Origin: Bacteroidota bacterium
GTDB lineage: Bacteria; Bacteroidota; Ignavibacteria; Kapaibacteriales; UBA2268
DNA length: 64,000 nucleotides
NCBI GenBank assembly: GCA_004322215.1
Contig: SCSM01000027.1
Coordinates: forward strand, 174,551 to 238,550
Reading direction: 5' to 3'
Shown here one piece after another: positions 47,501 to 56,416 of this stretch. Made by a program: the position numbers and the translations under genes. The stretch's first letter is position 1; each line of letters starts with the position of its first letter. The notes under the pieces are model-generated. The model searched no databases, was not told where the DNA came from, and worked only from the letters and a program-made list of their open reading frames with translations.

Positions 47501-48931
47501 TGCCATCGGTCTGAACATTTTTCCTTCAATACCAACTAAACTTAGAATTGGTAAATAAACAATCAATATAATGATACCTCCGAAAACAGCCGATTGAAGC
47601 ATCCTTGACGTTGATTCGTATACATGCTCATCCATCTCTTTTTGAGATAATAAATTTTTATTTGTAAACTTAACAATATGGTGAATAGTGCTTTCTACAA
47701 TGATTACTGCAGTATCTACTATTAATCCAAAATCAATTGCTCCTAAGCTCATTAGGTTGCCCGAAACTCCGAAGGAATACATCATTGTTAGCGCAAACAT
47801 CATGGAAAGGGGTATAACTGATGCAACAACGAATCCGGCTCTTAGATTACCCAGAAAAAGAACAAGAATAAAGATTACAATAAGGCCGCCTTCGATTAAA
47901 TTTGTTGTAACGGTCGTTATTGTTCTGTCCACTAATTTTGTTCGATCTATAAAAGGTTCAATAGTCAACCCTTCGGGTAAATTCTTCTCTATATTTTGAA
48001 TCTTTTCTTTTACTCTTTCAATTACTTCGCCTGAATTTTCATTCTTTAACATCATTATCATACCGCCGACTACTTCCCCCTTTCCGTCATTGGTTACTGC
48101 ACCATAACGTATAGAGCTACCAAATTGAACTTTAGCTACATCTTTGATTAGCAGTGGAACACCATTAACATTTTTTATTACAACTTTTTCAATGTCGGTT
48201 AAAGAAGTAACCAAACCAATGCCCCTTATAAAATAAGCATTGGGCTTCTTGTCTATATATGCACCACCCGTATTTTCATTGTTTTTCTCAAGAGCATTAA
48301 AAATTTCACCAATTGTTGTATTCATAGCTCTTAACCTATCTGGATTCACAGCTACTTCATACTGCTTGGTATATCCTCCCAAAGAACTAACTTCTGCCAC
48401 TCCGGGTGTGCCTAATAATTGTCTTTTTACAATCCAATCCTGAACTGTTCTCAAATCGGTCAAAGAATATTTGTTTTCAAATCCCGGTTTGGTTCTGATT
48501 ATATATTGATATATTTCGCCAAGCCCAGTGGAAATAGGTGCTAATTCGGGTTTGCCGATTCCCTTTGGAATCTTTTCTTCGGCTTCCTTTATCTTTTGCT
48601 CTACAAGTTGTCTTGCTAAGTACATATCAACTTCATCCTTAAAAACTATCGTTACTAATGATAATCCAAATCTCGATATTGAACGGAGTTCAATTACATT
48701 TGGTATTGTTGCAGCCGACTTTTCTATGGGATATGTGATAAATTGCTCAACTTCCTGTGAGGCTAATGTTTGTGCGAGAGTTATTACTTGCACCTGATTA
48801 TTTGTTATATCGGGAACAGCATCGATTGGAATATTGACTAAGGAATTCACACCGAATGCAATTAGGGCAATAGTAAAAATTCCAATTATCAGCTTGTTTT
48901 TAATTGAATATTTTATAATTTTATCAAACAT
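44561..48931 (-). CDS. CzcA-type RND heavy-metal pump fused to a TolC-like domain
   Basis: This 1456-residue protein has residues 1-1040 as a complete heavy-metal RND transporter. Helix 4 reads DFGLIVDTAVIIVES, close to the DFG-x3-DGAVV-x-VEN pattern of Zn/Co/Cd (HME1) pumps. From ~1045 a new hydrophobic segment (WFTISILNLFLLIPSINLFS) leads into a ~400-residue TolC/CusC-type coiled-coil domain (EITLEKAIEIGLMNNLNV ... SAQTSYKAGDIGYIEYLQNL). Such fusions exist in Bacteroidota. It would export divalent cations from periplasm or cytoplasm across the outer membrane with the downstream adaptor. Substrate is inferred from helix 4 only. Confidence 0.93.
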   Translation of the reverse strand: MFDKIIKYSIKNKLIIGIFTIALIAFGVNSLVNIPIDAVPDITNNQVQVITLAQTLASQEVEQFITYPIEKSAATIPNVIELRSISRFGLSLVTIVFKDEVDMYLARQLVEQKIKEAEEKIPKGIGKPELAPISTGLGEIYQYIIRTKPGFENKYSLTDLRTVQDWIVKRQLLGTPGVAEVSSLGGYTKQYEVAVNPDRLRAMNTTIGEIFNALEKNNENTGGAYIDKKPNAYFIRGIGLVTSLTDIEKVVIKNVNGVPLLIKDVAKVQFGSSIRYGAVTNDGKGEVVGGMIMMLKNENSGEVIERVKEKIQNIEKNLPEGLTIEPFIDRTKLVDRTITTVTTNLIEGGLIVIFILVLFLGNLRAGFVVASVIPLSMMFALTMMYSFGVSGNLMSLGAIDFGLIVDTAVIIVESTIHHIVKFTNKNLLSQKEMDEHVYESTSRMLQSAVFGGIIILIVYLPILSLVGIEGKMFRPMAITVSFAIIGAFILSLTYVPMISSIVLSKKTNIKKGFSFEMMSFFQKIYSLVINFALKNKLLVVSTSIVILIISFIGFIKLGGEFIPRLEEGDLLILTKIKAGSSLSQNIETTTKIENILLKKFPEVKEVVAKMGVGEIPTDPTPIELSDMIVMLKEKKEWKSAETLNELINKMKKELSVIPGASYEFLQPIEGRFNELMTGVRSDIAVKIYGEDLNTLAEKADEVSRIIQGTEGIGDIKVEQITGLPQVAVKFNRDKIALYGLNIQGLSNTLKTAFAGQVAGVVYEGDRRFDLVVRLDSAYRKDIDNVRSIFISLPTGEQIPIQQIADVDFEEGPQQIARDDGKRRITIGINVRNRDVQSLVNDIKVKLDRQLKLPPNYYVTYGGQFQNLVEANKRLSIAVPVALILILLILYFTFKSVKETLLIFTAVPLSAVGGVAALYLRGLPFSISAGVGFIALFGVAVLNGIVLISYINSLEKEGVADINERVIKGTRNRLRPVLMTACVASFGFLPMAISTSAGAEVQKPLATVVIGGLITSTILTLIVLPVLYSIFSKKFRFNFGKGKKWFTISILNLFLLIPSINLFSQEIKSEITLEKAIEIGLMNNLNVKSSLDEIKVQEKLKGSAFDLGKTELTFNYGQINSPINDNEINISQNFAFPTVYFSQSNFYEQNKLAYYLKSEVVKNNLTKEIKSVYYKLLVSNSKLKQIQHQDSIFSDYIKFADLKFQKGETNILEKSNAESQFYEIKNLVSSIESEIAVLETRLDYLLNSNQKFTVLQDLGILKSIGSIDTSLISNFPELKLAEQNMRVNSSITSIERNKLLPEFSIGVTNKSIIASYEANGSTINFPSKDRFSVYQLGINVPLWFFPQNNRIEASEIAEQVSNTIYQQLKNTVYNELSLNINLCNLYLKQLEIYDKIRLPQAELIERSAQTSYKAGDIGYIEYLQNLKKSYEVRESYFNTVDSFNQTIINIEYILGVK

Positions 48932-49022
48932 AGAAATCTCTTTTAATTAATTTTTATAAATACAGTTAATTTACTTTAATCCGAACAATTAAAGCAGAAA
49001 ATGAAAAAATTAATAAAAAGGA

Positions 49023-49340
49023 TTAAATTAGAAGTGTATTGAATAGATGTATTAAATCATCCTTCAAAAATTGCGAAAGGGGGTTATAAATAAAATCATT
49101 TCGATGCAAGTAATTCATAACAGAATAATCAATATCCGATATATTTGAATTTAAATAGGTTTCTATTATTAGAATTACAGAAATTTGTGCATGAGTTGTT
49201 GGTATATTTGATTTCTCGAGTATCTGGCAGATATCATGGTCATTATGTTTACATCCCTCCACACTGATAATGCCTAACTCAGAATGGAGGAATGTCAGTA
49301 CAAAAAATATCAAATATATATATGCTAATGTTATTTTCAT
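49023..49340 (-). CDS. Small secreted His/Cys protein ahead of the Czc-like pump
   Basis: From ATG 49340 (a GTG four codons earlier is possible) the 105-residue protein has a signal-like helix (MKITLAYIYLIFFVLTFL) and a mature part with EGCKHNDHDIC and scattered His. It lies 91 bp upstream of the pump gene and in the same direction, the position held by CzcI-like regulators or metal-binding proteins in other czc operons. No family is certain. Confidence 0.55.
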   Translation of the reverse strand: MKITLAYIYLIFFVLTFLHSELGIISVEGCKHNDHDICQILEKSNIPTTHAQISVILIIETYLNSNISDIDYSVMNYLHRNDFIYNPLSQFLKDDLIHLFNTLLI

Positions 49341-49377
49341 CTCATTATACACGTTCTGTCACAAAATTAATTACAAT

Positions 49378-50883
49378 CTATTTCACTTTATATCCGTGTT
49401 TTATTAAATTCTGCTTTGCCTTTTCCAGTGATACTTCCGTTAGTTCCATATTGCATAAAGGGCAAATGCCCCCTTTGTCCGATATTACATTCCAATCCAT
49501 CAGGTCCTGGAAAACTTTTCCATCTTTATTTTTATCAATGCCCAACAAATCAATAATTCCTTCACGAACGATAGATTCATTCTTCGTTTTTTCCTTTATT
49601 TCTGCATGATTTGGATTGCTTTCCTTATGATTATTCATTTCAGGATTGCTTTCCTTTCCCATATCCATTCCTTCATGTTCTTGTCCTGTTACCATGCCTG
49701 TTTTCAACTGGCTTTCTGAATCAATGAGGTAGCCGCCGGTTGAAGCAATCTCTTCGTCTTCGCTTAAGCCGGAAAGTAACTGGTATTTATCGGAGATTTT
49801 CATTCCCACCGTTACTTCACGCGGCTCAAACATTCCTTCTCCGGCTTTGACCCAGACTATATTTCTCTTACCGGTAAACAAAATTGCATCGGATGGAACA
49901 ACTAAGCCATTCCCGAAACTTTTCTCAAATACAGTCTCGCCATACATTTGCGGTTTTAATTTTCCTCTTACATTCGATAACTCGCTTCTTATTTTGATTG
50001 TCCTCGTTTGAGAATTAACTACAGGATATATATATGACACCCTGCCTTCAAATACTTCGCCGGGGAATGCCTGCAATGTGATTTTTACTTTACTTCCAAC
50101 GCTGACCATATTAATATCTCTCTCGAATATTTCAGAAATATTCCAAAGTAAAGATAAGTCGGCTACATCATAAAGTGTGGTGCCTTCATTAAAATACATG
50201 CCTTCCTGAACTTTTTTCTCTATTACTACCCCGCTTATAGGTGAGAAGTAAGTGACAATCATTTTGATTTCTTTAGTATTCTCAAGTTCCTTTATTTGTG
50301 AATCGGTGATGCCGAATAACTGCAATTTCTTTTTTGCAGAATTGAGCAAATTGTTAGAGTTTCTATCACTGCCAAAAGCAATCAAGTAATCGTTTTGTGC
50401 CTGGACCAAATCGGGACTGTAAACCTCGAACAGTGGCTGTCCCCTTTTAATATAATCGCCAGTCTTTGCTACAAAAAGTTTTTCGACTCTTCCGTTGAAC
50501 TTTGCAGGAATGACTTTCCTGTTCTGTTCGGCAAAATCCATATAGCTGTATCCAATAACCTGTTTTCGCAATTCTTCCTTATGAACATGTATCGTTCCGA
50601 CATTTCCGAGAACAAGTTTGCTATCGGAGAGCTTCAGCATATTTTTCATATCTGTCGTATCGGAGCTGTCACCGGCATCTTTCCTGACCAGTTCCATTTG
50701 GCAAATCGGGCAGACACCCGGCTTGTCGGAAATAACCTGCGGGTGCATTGTGCAAGTCCACAGCTCTTTTTTCTCTGTCCGGCTTTTTTGATGGACAGCC
50801 GGCTCTTTATCACTTTTTGAGCAGGATATAAAAAATAAACTACCAATAAAAATTGCAAGCATTATAAATATTATCTTCTTCAT
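49378..50883 (-). CDS. CusB-type RND periplasmic adaptor with two heavy-metal-binding domains
   Basis: This 501-residue lipoprotein (lipobox Cys21) has an N-terminal HMBD, WTCTMHPQVISDKPGVCPIC (C44, H47, C58, C61), as in CusB-like adaptors of copper/silver systems. The standard adaptor domains follow at ~100-400. The C-terminal ~62 residues are a second HMBD-like module, preceded by an EF-hand-like DKNKDGKVF, with CPLCNMEL but Asp in place of the first Cys. The same module is the core of the protein at 56417. It is the last gene of the cus-like operon (cusA-tolC-cusB). Confidence 0.92.
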   Translation of the reverse strand: MKKIIFIMLAIFIGSLFFISCSKSDKEPAVHQKSRTEKKELWTCTMHPQVISDKPGVCPICQMELVRKDAGDSSDTTDMKNMLKLSDSKLVLGNVGTIHVHKEELRKQVIGYSYMDFAEQNRKVIPAKFNGRVEKLFVAKTGDYIKRGQPLFEVYSPDLVQAQNDYLIAFGSDRNSNNLLNSAKKKLQLFGITDSQIKELENTKEIKMIVTYFSPISGVVIEKKVQEGMYFNEGTTLYDVADLSLLWNISEIFERDINMVSVGSKVKITLQAFPGEVFEGRVSYIYPVVNSQTRTIKIRSELSNVRGKLKPQMYGETVFEKSFGNGLVVPSDAILFTGKRNIVWVKAGEGMFEPREVTVGMKISDKYQLLSGLSEDEEIASTGGYLIDSESQLKTGMVTGQEHEGMDMGKESNPEMNNHKESNPNHAEIKEKTKNESIVREGIIDLLGIDKNKDGKVFQDLMDWNVISDKGGICPLCNMELTEVSLEKAKQNLIKHGYKVK

Positions 50884-50923
50884 CTATTCCTCTAAGTCGT
50901 AATTCATAATTCGTAATTAGTAA

Positions 50924-52255
50924 TTATTTTGTTATATATTCACCGGTAATCATCTCAATTTCGGCAATAGCCATGAGATAATCTGCCTGTGCCATATAAT
51001 AGTTCATTGTTTGCATAAGCAGCATCCTTCCGGTATCAATCACAGTGTTGATGTTTGTCTGATTGCTCTGGTATTGCGATATTTGAGAACTTCTTGCTTT
51101 CTCGTAAAGCGGAATTACATTATCAGAATACAGCTTAATTAAATCGTACGAGGTCTGCATTTTGACATAAGCAAACTTTAGCTGGGAATTCATTTCTCTT
51201 TGCATATCATTTCTTTCGGATTCGATACTCAAATTACTTGTCTGTAATTCCTGTGTCTTATAATTGTATTTATCAACGGACCAGGGCATAAAGGGCAGAG
51301 TGAATGAAGCCATCAAGCCATACATATACTCAGTCTTTCCCATTCCGTCAATCATATCTGGCGGAGTCTTCGTTGTTAACGGCATACCCTTCGGCATTCT
51401 CATAAACATTCCCTGAAGCATTAAATCCGGAATTTTTTCTTTATCATTTGCTATGATTTCGGATTTGTTCATTTCTATCATAGAGTTCATTCTCTTCAGT
51501 TCCGGATTATTATTTACGAGCTTTTGCTCAAGCTCTTCACGGTTCAAATTAATAGGTTCGATTTTCAAGTCTTTCGTTACCTTCATTTCTTTTGAATCCA
51601 GGTTCCTGCCTAACAGCTTGTTGATTTTGAATAGTTCAGCATCCCTCTGATTCCTGTAAATCAGAAGCTGCGTTTCATAAGTCGCACTTTCACTCTTGAT
51701 TGTAAGAATATCTGCCTGTGAAATACGGTTAATCTCATACAGATTCGATAACGATTTTTGCAAATCATTTAATAAATCAATACCTCCCTGTTCGATTTCA
51801 ATCTTCCTGTCAACCAGCCAGATATTGTAATATGCCATTTTAATCTGAGTAATCAGATTCAGTTTATAAGTCTGATAATTATCCTGTTGAATGATAACAT
51901 TCTTCTTTTCTGCATCAACCATTGCTGAGATTTTTCCACCTAAGGGAAACATCTGTGAAATAATAAGACTCTGAGAAAATGGCTCATTAATTAAATCCAA
52001 ACTCGAAAACGGTATTTGAGAAATATCCAGCCCGACAGAAGGCGGTGGCAGTGCATCTGCCGAATTTGCCTTGTATTCAGAAGCAGTGATTTTATAATTC
52101 AATGATTTCAAAAGCGGATTATTCAACATTGCTTCACTAACCAACGAATCCAATGTCTGTGCCTTGCTTTGAGTAAAACCCATCATCAGAATAATTAAGA
52201 ATAAATGCGCAATCCTTAATTCGTAATTCGTAATTCGTAATTCGTAATTTTTCAT
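50924..52255 (-). CDS. TolC-family outer-membrane efflux channel
   Basis: This 443-residue CusC/TolC-like protein has a signal peptide up to ~32, two long coiled-coil repeats and a C-terminal MQTMNYYMAQADYLMAIAEIEMITG. It provides the outer-membrane exit for the Cus-like pump. The first 15 residues (MKNYELRITNYELRI) are encoded by a 7-bp tandem repeat (52217-52244). The start is nonetheless supported by AAGGAGGG inside the 3' end of cusA, five bases before the ATG. The stop of cusA lies one base upstream of the ATG. Confidence 0.92.
   Translation of the reverse strand: MKNYELRITNYELRIAHLFLIILMMGFTQSKAQTLDSLVSEAMLNNPLLKSLNYKITASEYKANSADALPPPSVGLDISQIPFSSLDLINEPFSQSLIISQMFPLGGKISAMVDAEKKNVIIQQDNYQTYKLNLITQIKMAYYNIWLVDRKIEIEQGGIDLLNDLQKSLSNLYEINRISQADILTIKSESATYETQLLIYRNQRDAELFKINKLLGRNLDSKEMKVTKDLKIEPINLNREELEQKLVNNNPELKRMNSMIEMNKSEIIANDKEKIPDLMLQGMFMRMPKGMPLTTKTPPDMIDGMGKTEYMYGLMASFTLPFMPWSVDKYNYKTQELQTSNLSIESERNDMQREMNSQLKFAYVKMQTSYDLIKLYSDNVIPLYEKARSSQISQYQSNQTNINTVIDTGRMLLMQTMNYYMAQADYLMAIAEIEMITGEYITK
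52217..52244 (-). repeat. Four tandem 7-bp units (TAATTCG) within the tolC start
   Basis: Four perfect heptamers followed by a partial unit encode residues 2-15 of the TolC-family protein on the minus strand. Three units equal 21 bases, so changes by three keep the frame; other changes would shift it. A degenerate stretch of the same motif is at 50890-50930, behind the gene. Confidence 0.9.
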
Positions 52256-52256
52256 T

Positions 52257-55200
52257 TCAGCCCTCCTTCATCCAGCCAGCCATTTTCGATAATTCCAACT
52301 TGCCTTTTTTCAAAGCACGCTCCTTCATAATTACAAAAAGAATAGGAGTAACAACAAGGACATGTACCGCAGAAGTCAGTAGTCCGCCAATCATAGGTGC
52401 AGTGAGCGGTTTCATAACATCCGAACCCGTTCCTGTTGACCACATGACCGGAACTAAGCCAATCATGGCAACGAACACAGTCATCAGCTTTGGTCTTAGG
52501 CGTAATACAGAACCTTCGACTGCGGCATCATATATGTCCTTTTTAGTTATTTCACCTCTTTTACCATCGTGGAATGCTTTCAATCTTCTATCTAATGCTT
52601 CATGCAAATATACAACCATAACAACACCTGTTTCGACTGCAACGCCATACAGAGCAATAAAACCAACCCATACAGCAACAGAGAAATTATAACCTAAAAT
52701 GTAAATCATATACATTCCGCCGATGAGTGCAAATGGCACAGACAGCATTACAACCCCTGCTTCTTTATAATCATGGAGTGTGAAAAAAAGCAGAACGAAT
52801 ATAATTAGAAAGACAACGGGCATTATTATTTCTATTGTTCTCTCTGCACGAATTTTACTTTCATACTGCCCGCTCCAAAGATAAGTATAGCCGGAAGGCA
52901 GATGTAAACTGTCAGTAATAACTTTCTTTGCATCTTCCATAACACTTCCCATATCTCTTCCACGGGTGTTCATATAAACAAGAGAGCGCAATGAAGCATC
53001 TTCACTGTTTATCATCGGAGCGCCGGTAGATACATATATATCAGCTAATTCCGATAGCGGCAAAAATATTTTTGAATTTGTGTTTGCAGTTAATATACTG
53101 GCAGATGATATGATTGAATTTGTCATTTGAGATTCTTGACTATTACTTCCAGCCATCGAAGTCATTGAACCTGTACCTCCCTGTCTTGAATAACTACCCA
53201 TCGTATTCATCCCTCCGCCTGACATTCCAACCGACGAAGAAACAGGTACAATCAGACTTTTCAAATCTTCGATGCTGTTTCGGACTTCTCTTTCATACCT
53301 CATCCTCACAGGGAATTTCATTCTCCCTTGGTAAACCATTCCGAGATTTTCACCACCGATAGCAGTTTCAATAATATTCTGCACATCTGCTATATCGAGT
53401 CCGTATCTTGCAATAGCATCCTTTTTAACCGTTATGTTAAGATAATATCCGCTTTGAACTCTTTCTGCAACGACATCAGCCGCACCTTTCACATTTTTGA
53501 GAATGCCTTCGGCTTTAATCGCATAATATTCAAGAGTATCAAGATTATCTCCGAATATTTTCAATCCAATATCGGTTCTTACACCGGTCGAGAGCATATT
53601 AATTCTATTTATAATTGGTTGTGTCCAGCCATTTCTTAATCCGGGGAATTGCAGCTTTCTGTCCAACTCGGCAACAATATCGCTTTTCTTTATGCCGGGT
53701 CTCCATTCACTTTTAGGTTTTAACAAAATGATTGTTTCTATCATGCTGGGCGGGGCATTATCAGTAGCGGTCTCGGCTCTGCCTGCTTTACCGAGAACAT
53801 GGTGAACTTCGGGAACTGTCATAATAATCTGGTCCTGGATTTGCATTATTCGATTAACTTCGGTAATCGAGGCATTCGGTAATGTTACAGGCATATACAG
53901 AATAGACCCTTCGTCAAGTGGAGGCATAAACTCCGAGCCGGTATTTAATACCAAAGGTATTGTGATTAACAGGGCTAATACGTTTATACCCATTGTTATT
54001 TTTCTGTGCTTAAGCACCCAATGAATGACGGGCTCATAAATTCTTATAAATATTCTTGTAATGGGATTCTTCATTTCAGGCCTGAATTTACCCCTCATTA
54101 ATAGAGTCATCAAAACCGGAATCAGAGTTATAAGAACAATAGCTGAACCGGCAACTACAAAGGTTTTTGTATATGCAAGTGGATGGAACATCTTACCTTC
54201 CTGACCGGTTAAAAGGAATACAGGGATGAAAGAGACCAGAATAATAAATTCTGAGAAAAAAATTGCCCTGCCAACTTGTTTGGCAGACATTATTGATATC
54301 TTTTTATACTCTTTTGAAGTTAATTTTCCTTTTTCCTCCATAGCATGAGCTATATTACGGTAAGCATTTTCTACCAGGACAATTGAGGCGTCAACGATTA
54401 CTCCAATCGCAAGAATAATGCCTCCGAGACTCATTATATTAGAGGTAATCCCGAACAGGTGCATTAAAATAAATGCGAGAAGCACAGAAATCGGTATTTC
54501 AATTATTATTCTGACTATGCTTCTGAAATGCAGTAAAAAGATGGCGACCATTAACGATACAACAATTGCAGCTTCTATTAATGCCCGTTCCAAAGTTCCC
54601 ACAGCTTCTTTGATTAATGTTGTTCTGTCGTAAGAAACAACTATATCGACACCCGGGGGTAATCCCGGTTTTATTTCTTCAATACGTTTTTTAACATTAT
54701 CAATGACCTCTCTGGCGTTAGCTCCCTGTCTCATGACAACTATTCCGCCGACAACCTGTCCTTTACCGTTTTTTTCCAGTGAACCACGTCTAATATCTCC
54801 TCCAAGTTGAACTTTGGCAACGTCTTTTAGTAAGACAGGGATACCGTTCGGAGTACTTTTTATTGCGGCATTCTCAAGGTCTTCTTTGTTTTGAATATAG
54901 CCCTGCCCTCTCACAAAATATTCAGCATCGCTCAATTCCAACAACTTCCCGCCGACTTCATTATTACTTCTTTGAATAGTTTGGACTACATCAGAAGTAG
55001 TAACATTATAGCTTCTCAATTTGTCAGGGTCAATATCAACCTGGTACTGCCTAACAAATCCACCGACGCTTGCCACTTCGGCTACTCCGGGAACTGAAAC
55101 CAATTTATATCTTATAAACCAGTCCTGTGTGGCTCGAAGTGTGCCCAAATCATACCCTTTGCCTTCGACTGTGTACCAAAAAACATGCCCCACTCCCGTT

Positions 55201-55598
55201 CCGTCAGGTCCCAATACAGGTGATACTCCCTGAGGAAGTGTAGAACTTATTGTTGCTAACCTTTCGAGTACCCTTGTTCTCGCAAAATACAAGTCAACAT
55301 TATCTTCAAAAATCACAAATATGAAAGACATGCCAAACATCGAGGATGCCCTTACTGCTTTTATTCCGGGTAGTCCCTGCAAATTTGTAACAAGCGGGTA
55401 AGTGATTTGCTGCTCGATTATATCGGGCGACCTGCCCATCCATTCTGTAAATATTATTACCTGGTTCTCGGATAAGTCAGGTATTGCATCTACAGGCAAA
55501 GTAGCAACAGAATAAATTCCTATTCCTGTCAATACAATATAAAGCAGTAATACTATAAACCTGTTCTGAGAACTCCAATCAATTATTTTTTCTATCAT
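52257..55598 (-). CDS. cusA: CusA-type RND pump (copper/silver)
   Basis: This 1113-residue heavy-metal RND transporter has twelve membrane helices and two large periplasmic loops. Helix 4 reads AIGVIVDASIVLVEN, close to the AIGAMVDAAIV-x-x-EN pattern of Cu/Ag (HME4) pumps, unlike the Czc-type paralogue at 44561. Met-rich periplasmic stretches (GMSGGGMNTMGSY, GSMTSMAGS) are an insertion near 780 that could collect Cu(I). The gene is followed at once by tolC and cusB. Substrate specificity is inferred from helix 4 and the neighbours. Confidence 0.93.
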   Translation of the reverse strand: MIEKIIDWSSQNRFIVLLLYIVLTGIGIYSVATLPVDAIPDLSENQVIIFTEWMGRSPDIIEQQITYPLVTNLQGLPGIKAVRASSMFGMSFIFVIFEDNVDLYFARTRVLERLATISSTLPQGVSPVLGPDGTGVGHVFWYTVEGKGYDLGTLRATQDWFIRYKLVSVPGVAEVASVGGFVRQYQVDIDPDKLRSYNVTTSDVVQTIQRSNNEVGGKLLELSDAEYFVRGQGYIQNKEDLENAAIKSTPNGIPVLLKDVAKVQLGGDIRRGSLEKNGKGQVVGGIVVMRQGANAREVIDNVKKRIEEIKPGLPPGVDIVVSYDRTTLIKEAVGTLERALIEAAIVVSLMVAIFLLHFRSIVRIIIEIPISVLLAFILMHLFGITSNIMSLGGIILAIGVIVDASIVLVENAYRNIAHAMEEKGKLTSKEYKKISIMSAKQVGRAIFFSEFIILVSFIPVFLLTGQEGKMFHPLAYTKTFVVAGSAIVLITLIPVLMTLLMRGKFRPEMKNPITRIFIRIYEPVIHWVLKHRKITMGINVLALLITIPLVLNTGSEFMPPLDEGSILYMPVTLPNASITEVNRIMQIQDQIIMTVPEVHHVLGKAGRAETATDNAPPSMIETIILLKPKSEWRPGIKKSDIVAELDRKLQFPGLRNGWTQPIINRINMLSTGVRTDIGLKIFGDNLDTLEYYAIKAEGILKNVKGAADVVAERVQSGYYLNITVKKDAIARYGLDIADVQNIIETAIGGENLGMVYQGRMKFPVRMRYEREVRNSIEDLKSLIVPVSSSVGMSGGGMNTMGSYSRQGGTGSMTSMAGSNSQESQMTNSIISSASILTANTNSKIFLPLSELADIYVSTGAPMINSEDASLRSLVYMNTRGRDMGSVMEDAKKVITDSLHLPSGYTYLWSGQYESKIRAERTIEIIMPVVFLIIFVLLFFTLHDYKEAGVVMLSVPFALIGGMYMIYILGYNFSVAVWVGFIALYGVAVETGVVMVVYLHEALDRRLKAFHDGKRGEITKKDIYDAAVEGSVLRLRPKLMTVFVAMIGLVPVMWSTGTGSDVMKPLTAPMIGGLLTSAVHVLVVTPILFVIMKERALKKGKLELSKMAGWMKEG

Positions 55599-55632
55599 AT
55601 TCTATTATTCTTTTTTACTCCATAAAATTGAT

Positions 55633-56232
55633 TTAATGAGCAATTATTCCACCCTGTAATGCTGTTAATATTATTAAGATGAAAATGATAATTGCGAAGA
55701 ACCAGGCATATTTTCTCAATGAATTTTTCCAAAGAAATATTGACCAGAGCATTATTAAAAATGATGATGTAATCCCTAACCACTTGTGTGTGTTAACATA
55801 CATTTCCTTTGGGTCGCCTGCAAAATTACCTGCCTGATTTAACCCGGTGATAATTACAGGGATTGTAAATATTGCTGCAATTAATACTATATATTTTATT
55901 GAAAATTCGAACTGCTTCCATTTAAAATTCAAAATAGTAAACAGAAACGCCAATATTGATAATGCTATCGGGAAATGAACTAATTTGTTATGTATATGCT
56001 CGAATAACACATCAGGAAAAACAATTTCTTCATTGCTTTCGCTTTCATTGTGAATATGACTCGAAGCCATTTGAATATTATTAGTGTCTGTATTTTTTGA
56101 CTGCATAGATGAGCCATTGACAATTTCTGCTTTCTTAGCATGCTTTTCCTTGCCGTGTGCTTCCAGTTGCGATGGACTGATTATTATGCAAAGCATAATA
56201 AAATTTATAATTAATAATTTTATTGTCTTCAT
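55633..56232 (-). CDS. DUF2231-like membrane protein with His-rich leader
   Basis: This 199-residue protein has a signal peptide (1-24, ending LEAHG), a His/Lys-rich exported stretch with several HIH and HGKEKH clusters, then four transmembrane helices with HNKLVHFPIALSILAFLF and QGGIIAH, the DUF2231 pattern. The His residues near the membrane may bind haem or copper. It lies 34 bp upstream of cusA and belongs to the same operon. Exact role unknown. Confidence 0.75.
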   Translation of the reverse strand: MKTIKLLIINFIMLCIIISPSQLEAHGKEKHAKKAEIVNGSSMQSKNTDTNNIQMASSHIHNESESNEEIVFPDVLFEHIHNKLVHFPIALSILAFLFTILNFKWKQFEFSIKYIVLIAAIFTIPVIITGLNQAGNFAGDPKEMYVNTHKWLGITSSFLIMLWSIFLWKNSLRKYAWFFAIIIFILIILTALQGGIIAH

Positions 56233-56299
56233 TGTTCGTTATATTCTGTTCTAAAAAATTGATTTATATTAAATTAACAAAAACCATTCCATATTAGTA

Positions 56300-56384
56300 G
56301 TCATTCCCGGAAAGCAGATGCCTTTTTTAATCACCATTTATGTCTTTCGTAATTGAATCAGGTTCATGCTTTCACAGGAATGAC
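56300..56384. repeat. Two diverged GAATGAC hairpin-repeat copies in opposite orientation
   Basis: GTCATTCCCGGAAAGCAG at 56300-56317 and GGTTCATGCTTTCACAGG plus AATGAC ending at 56384 both match the family at 30979-31137, in opposite orientations. They lie in the 184-bp gap between the DUF2231-like gene and the small HMBD gene, which holds no other feature. Confidence 0.55.
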
Positions 56385-56416
56385 TTTAAAATAATTTCAT
56401 TACCTTATAATAAAAC

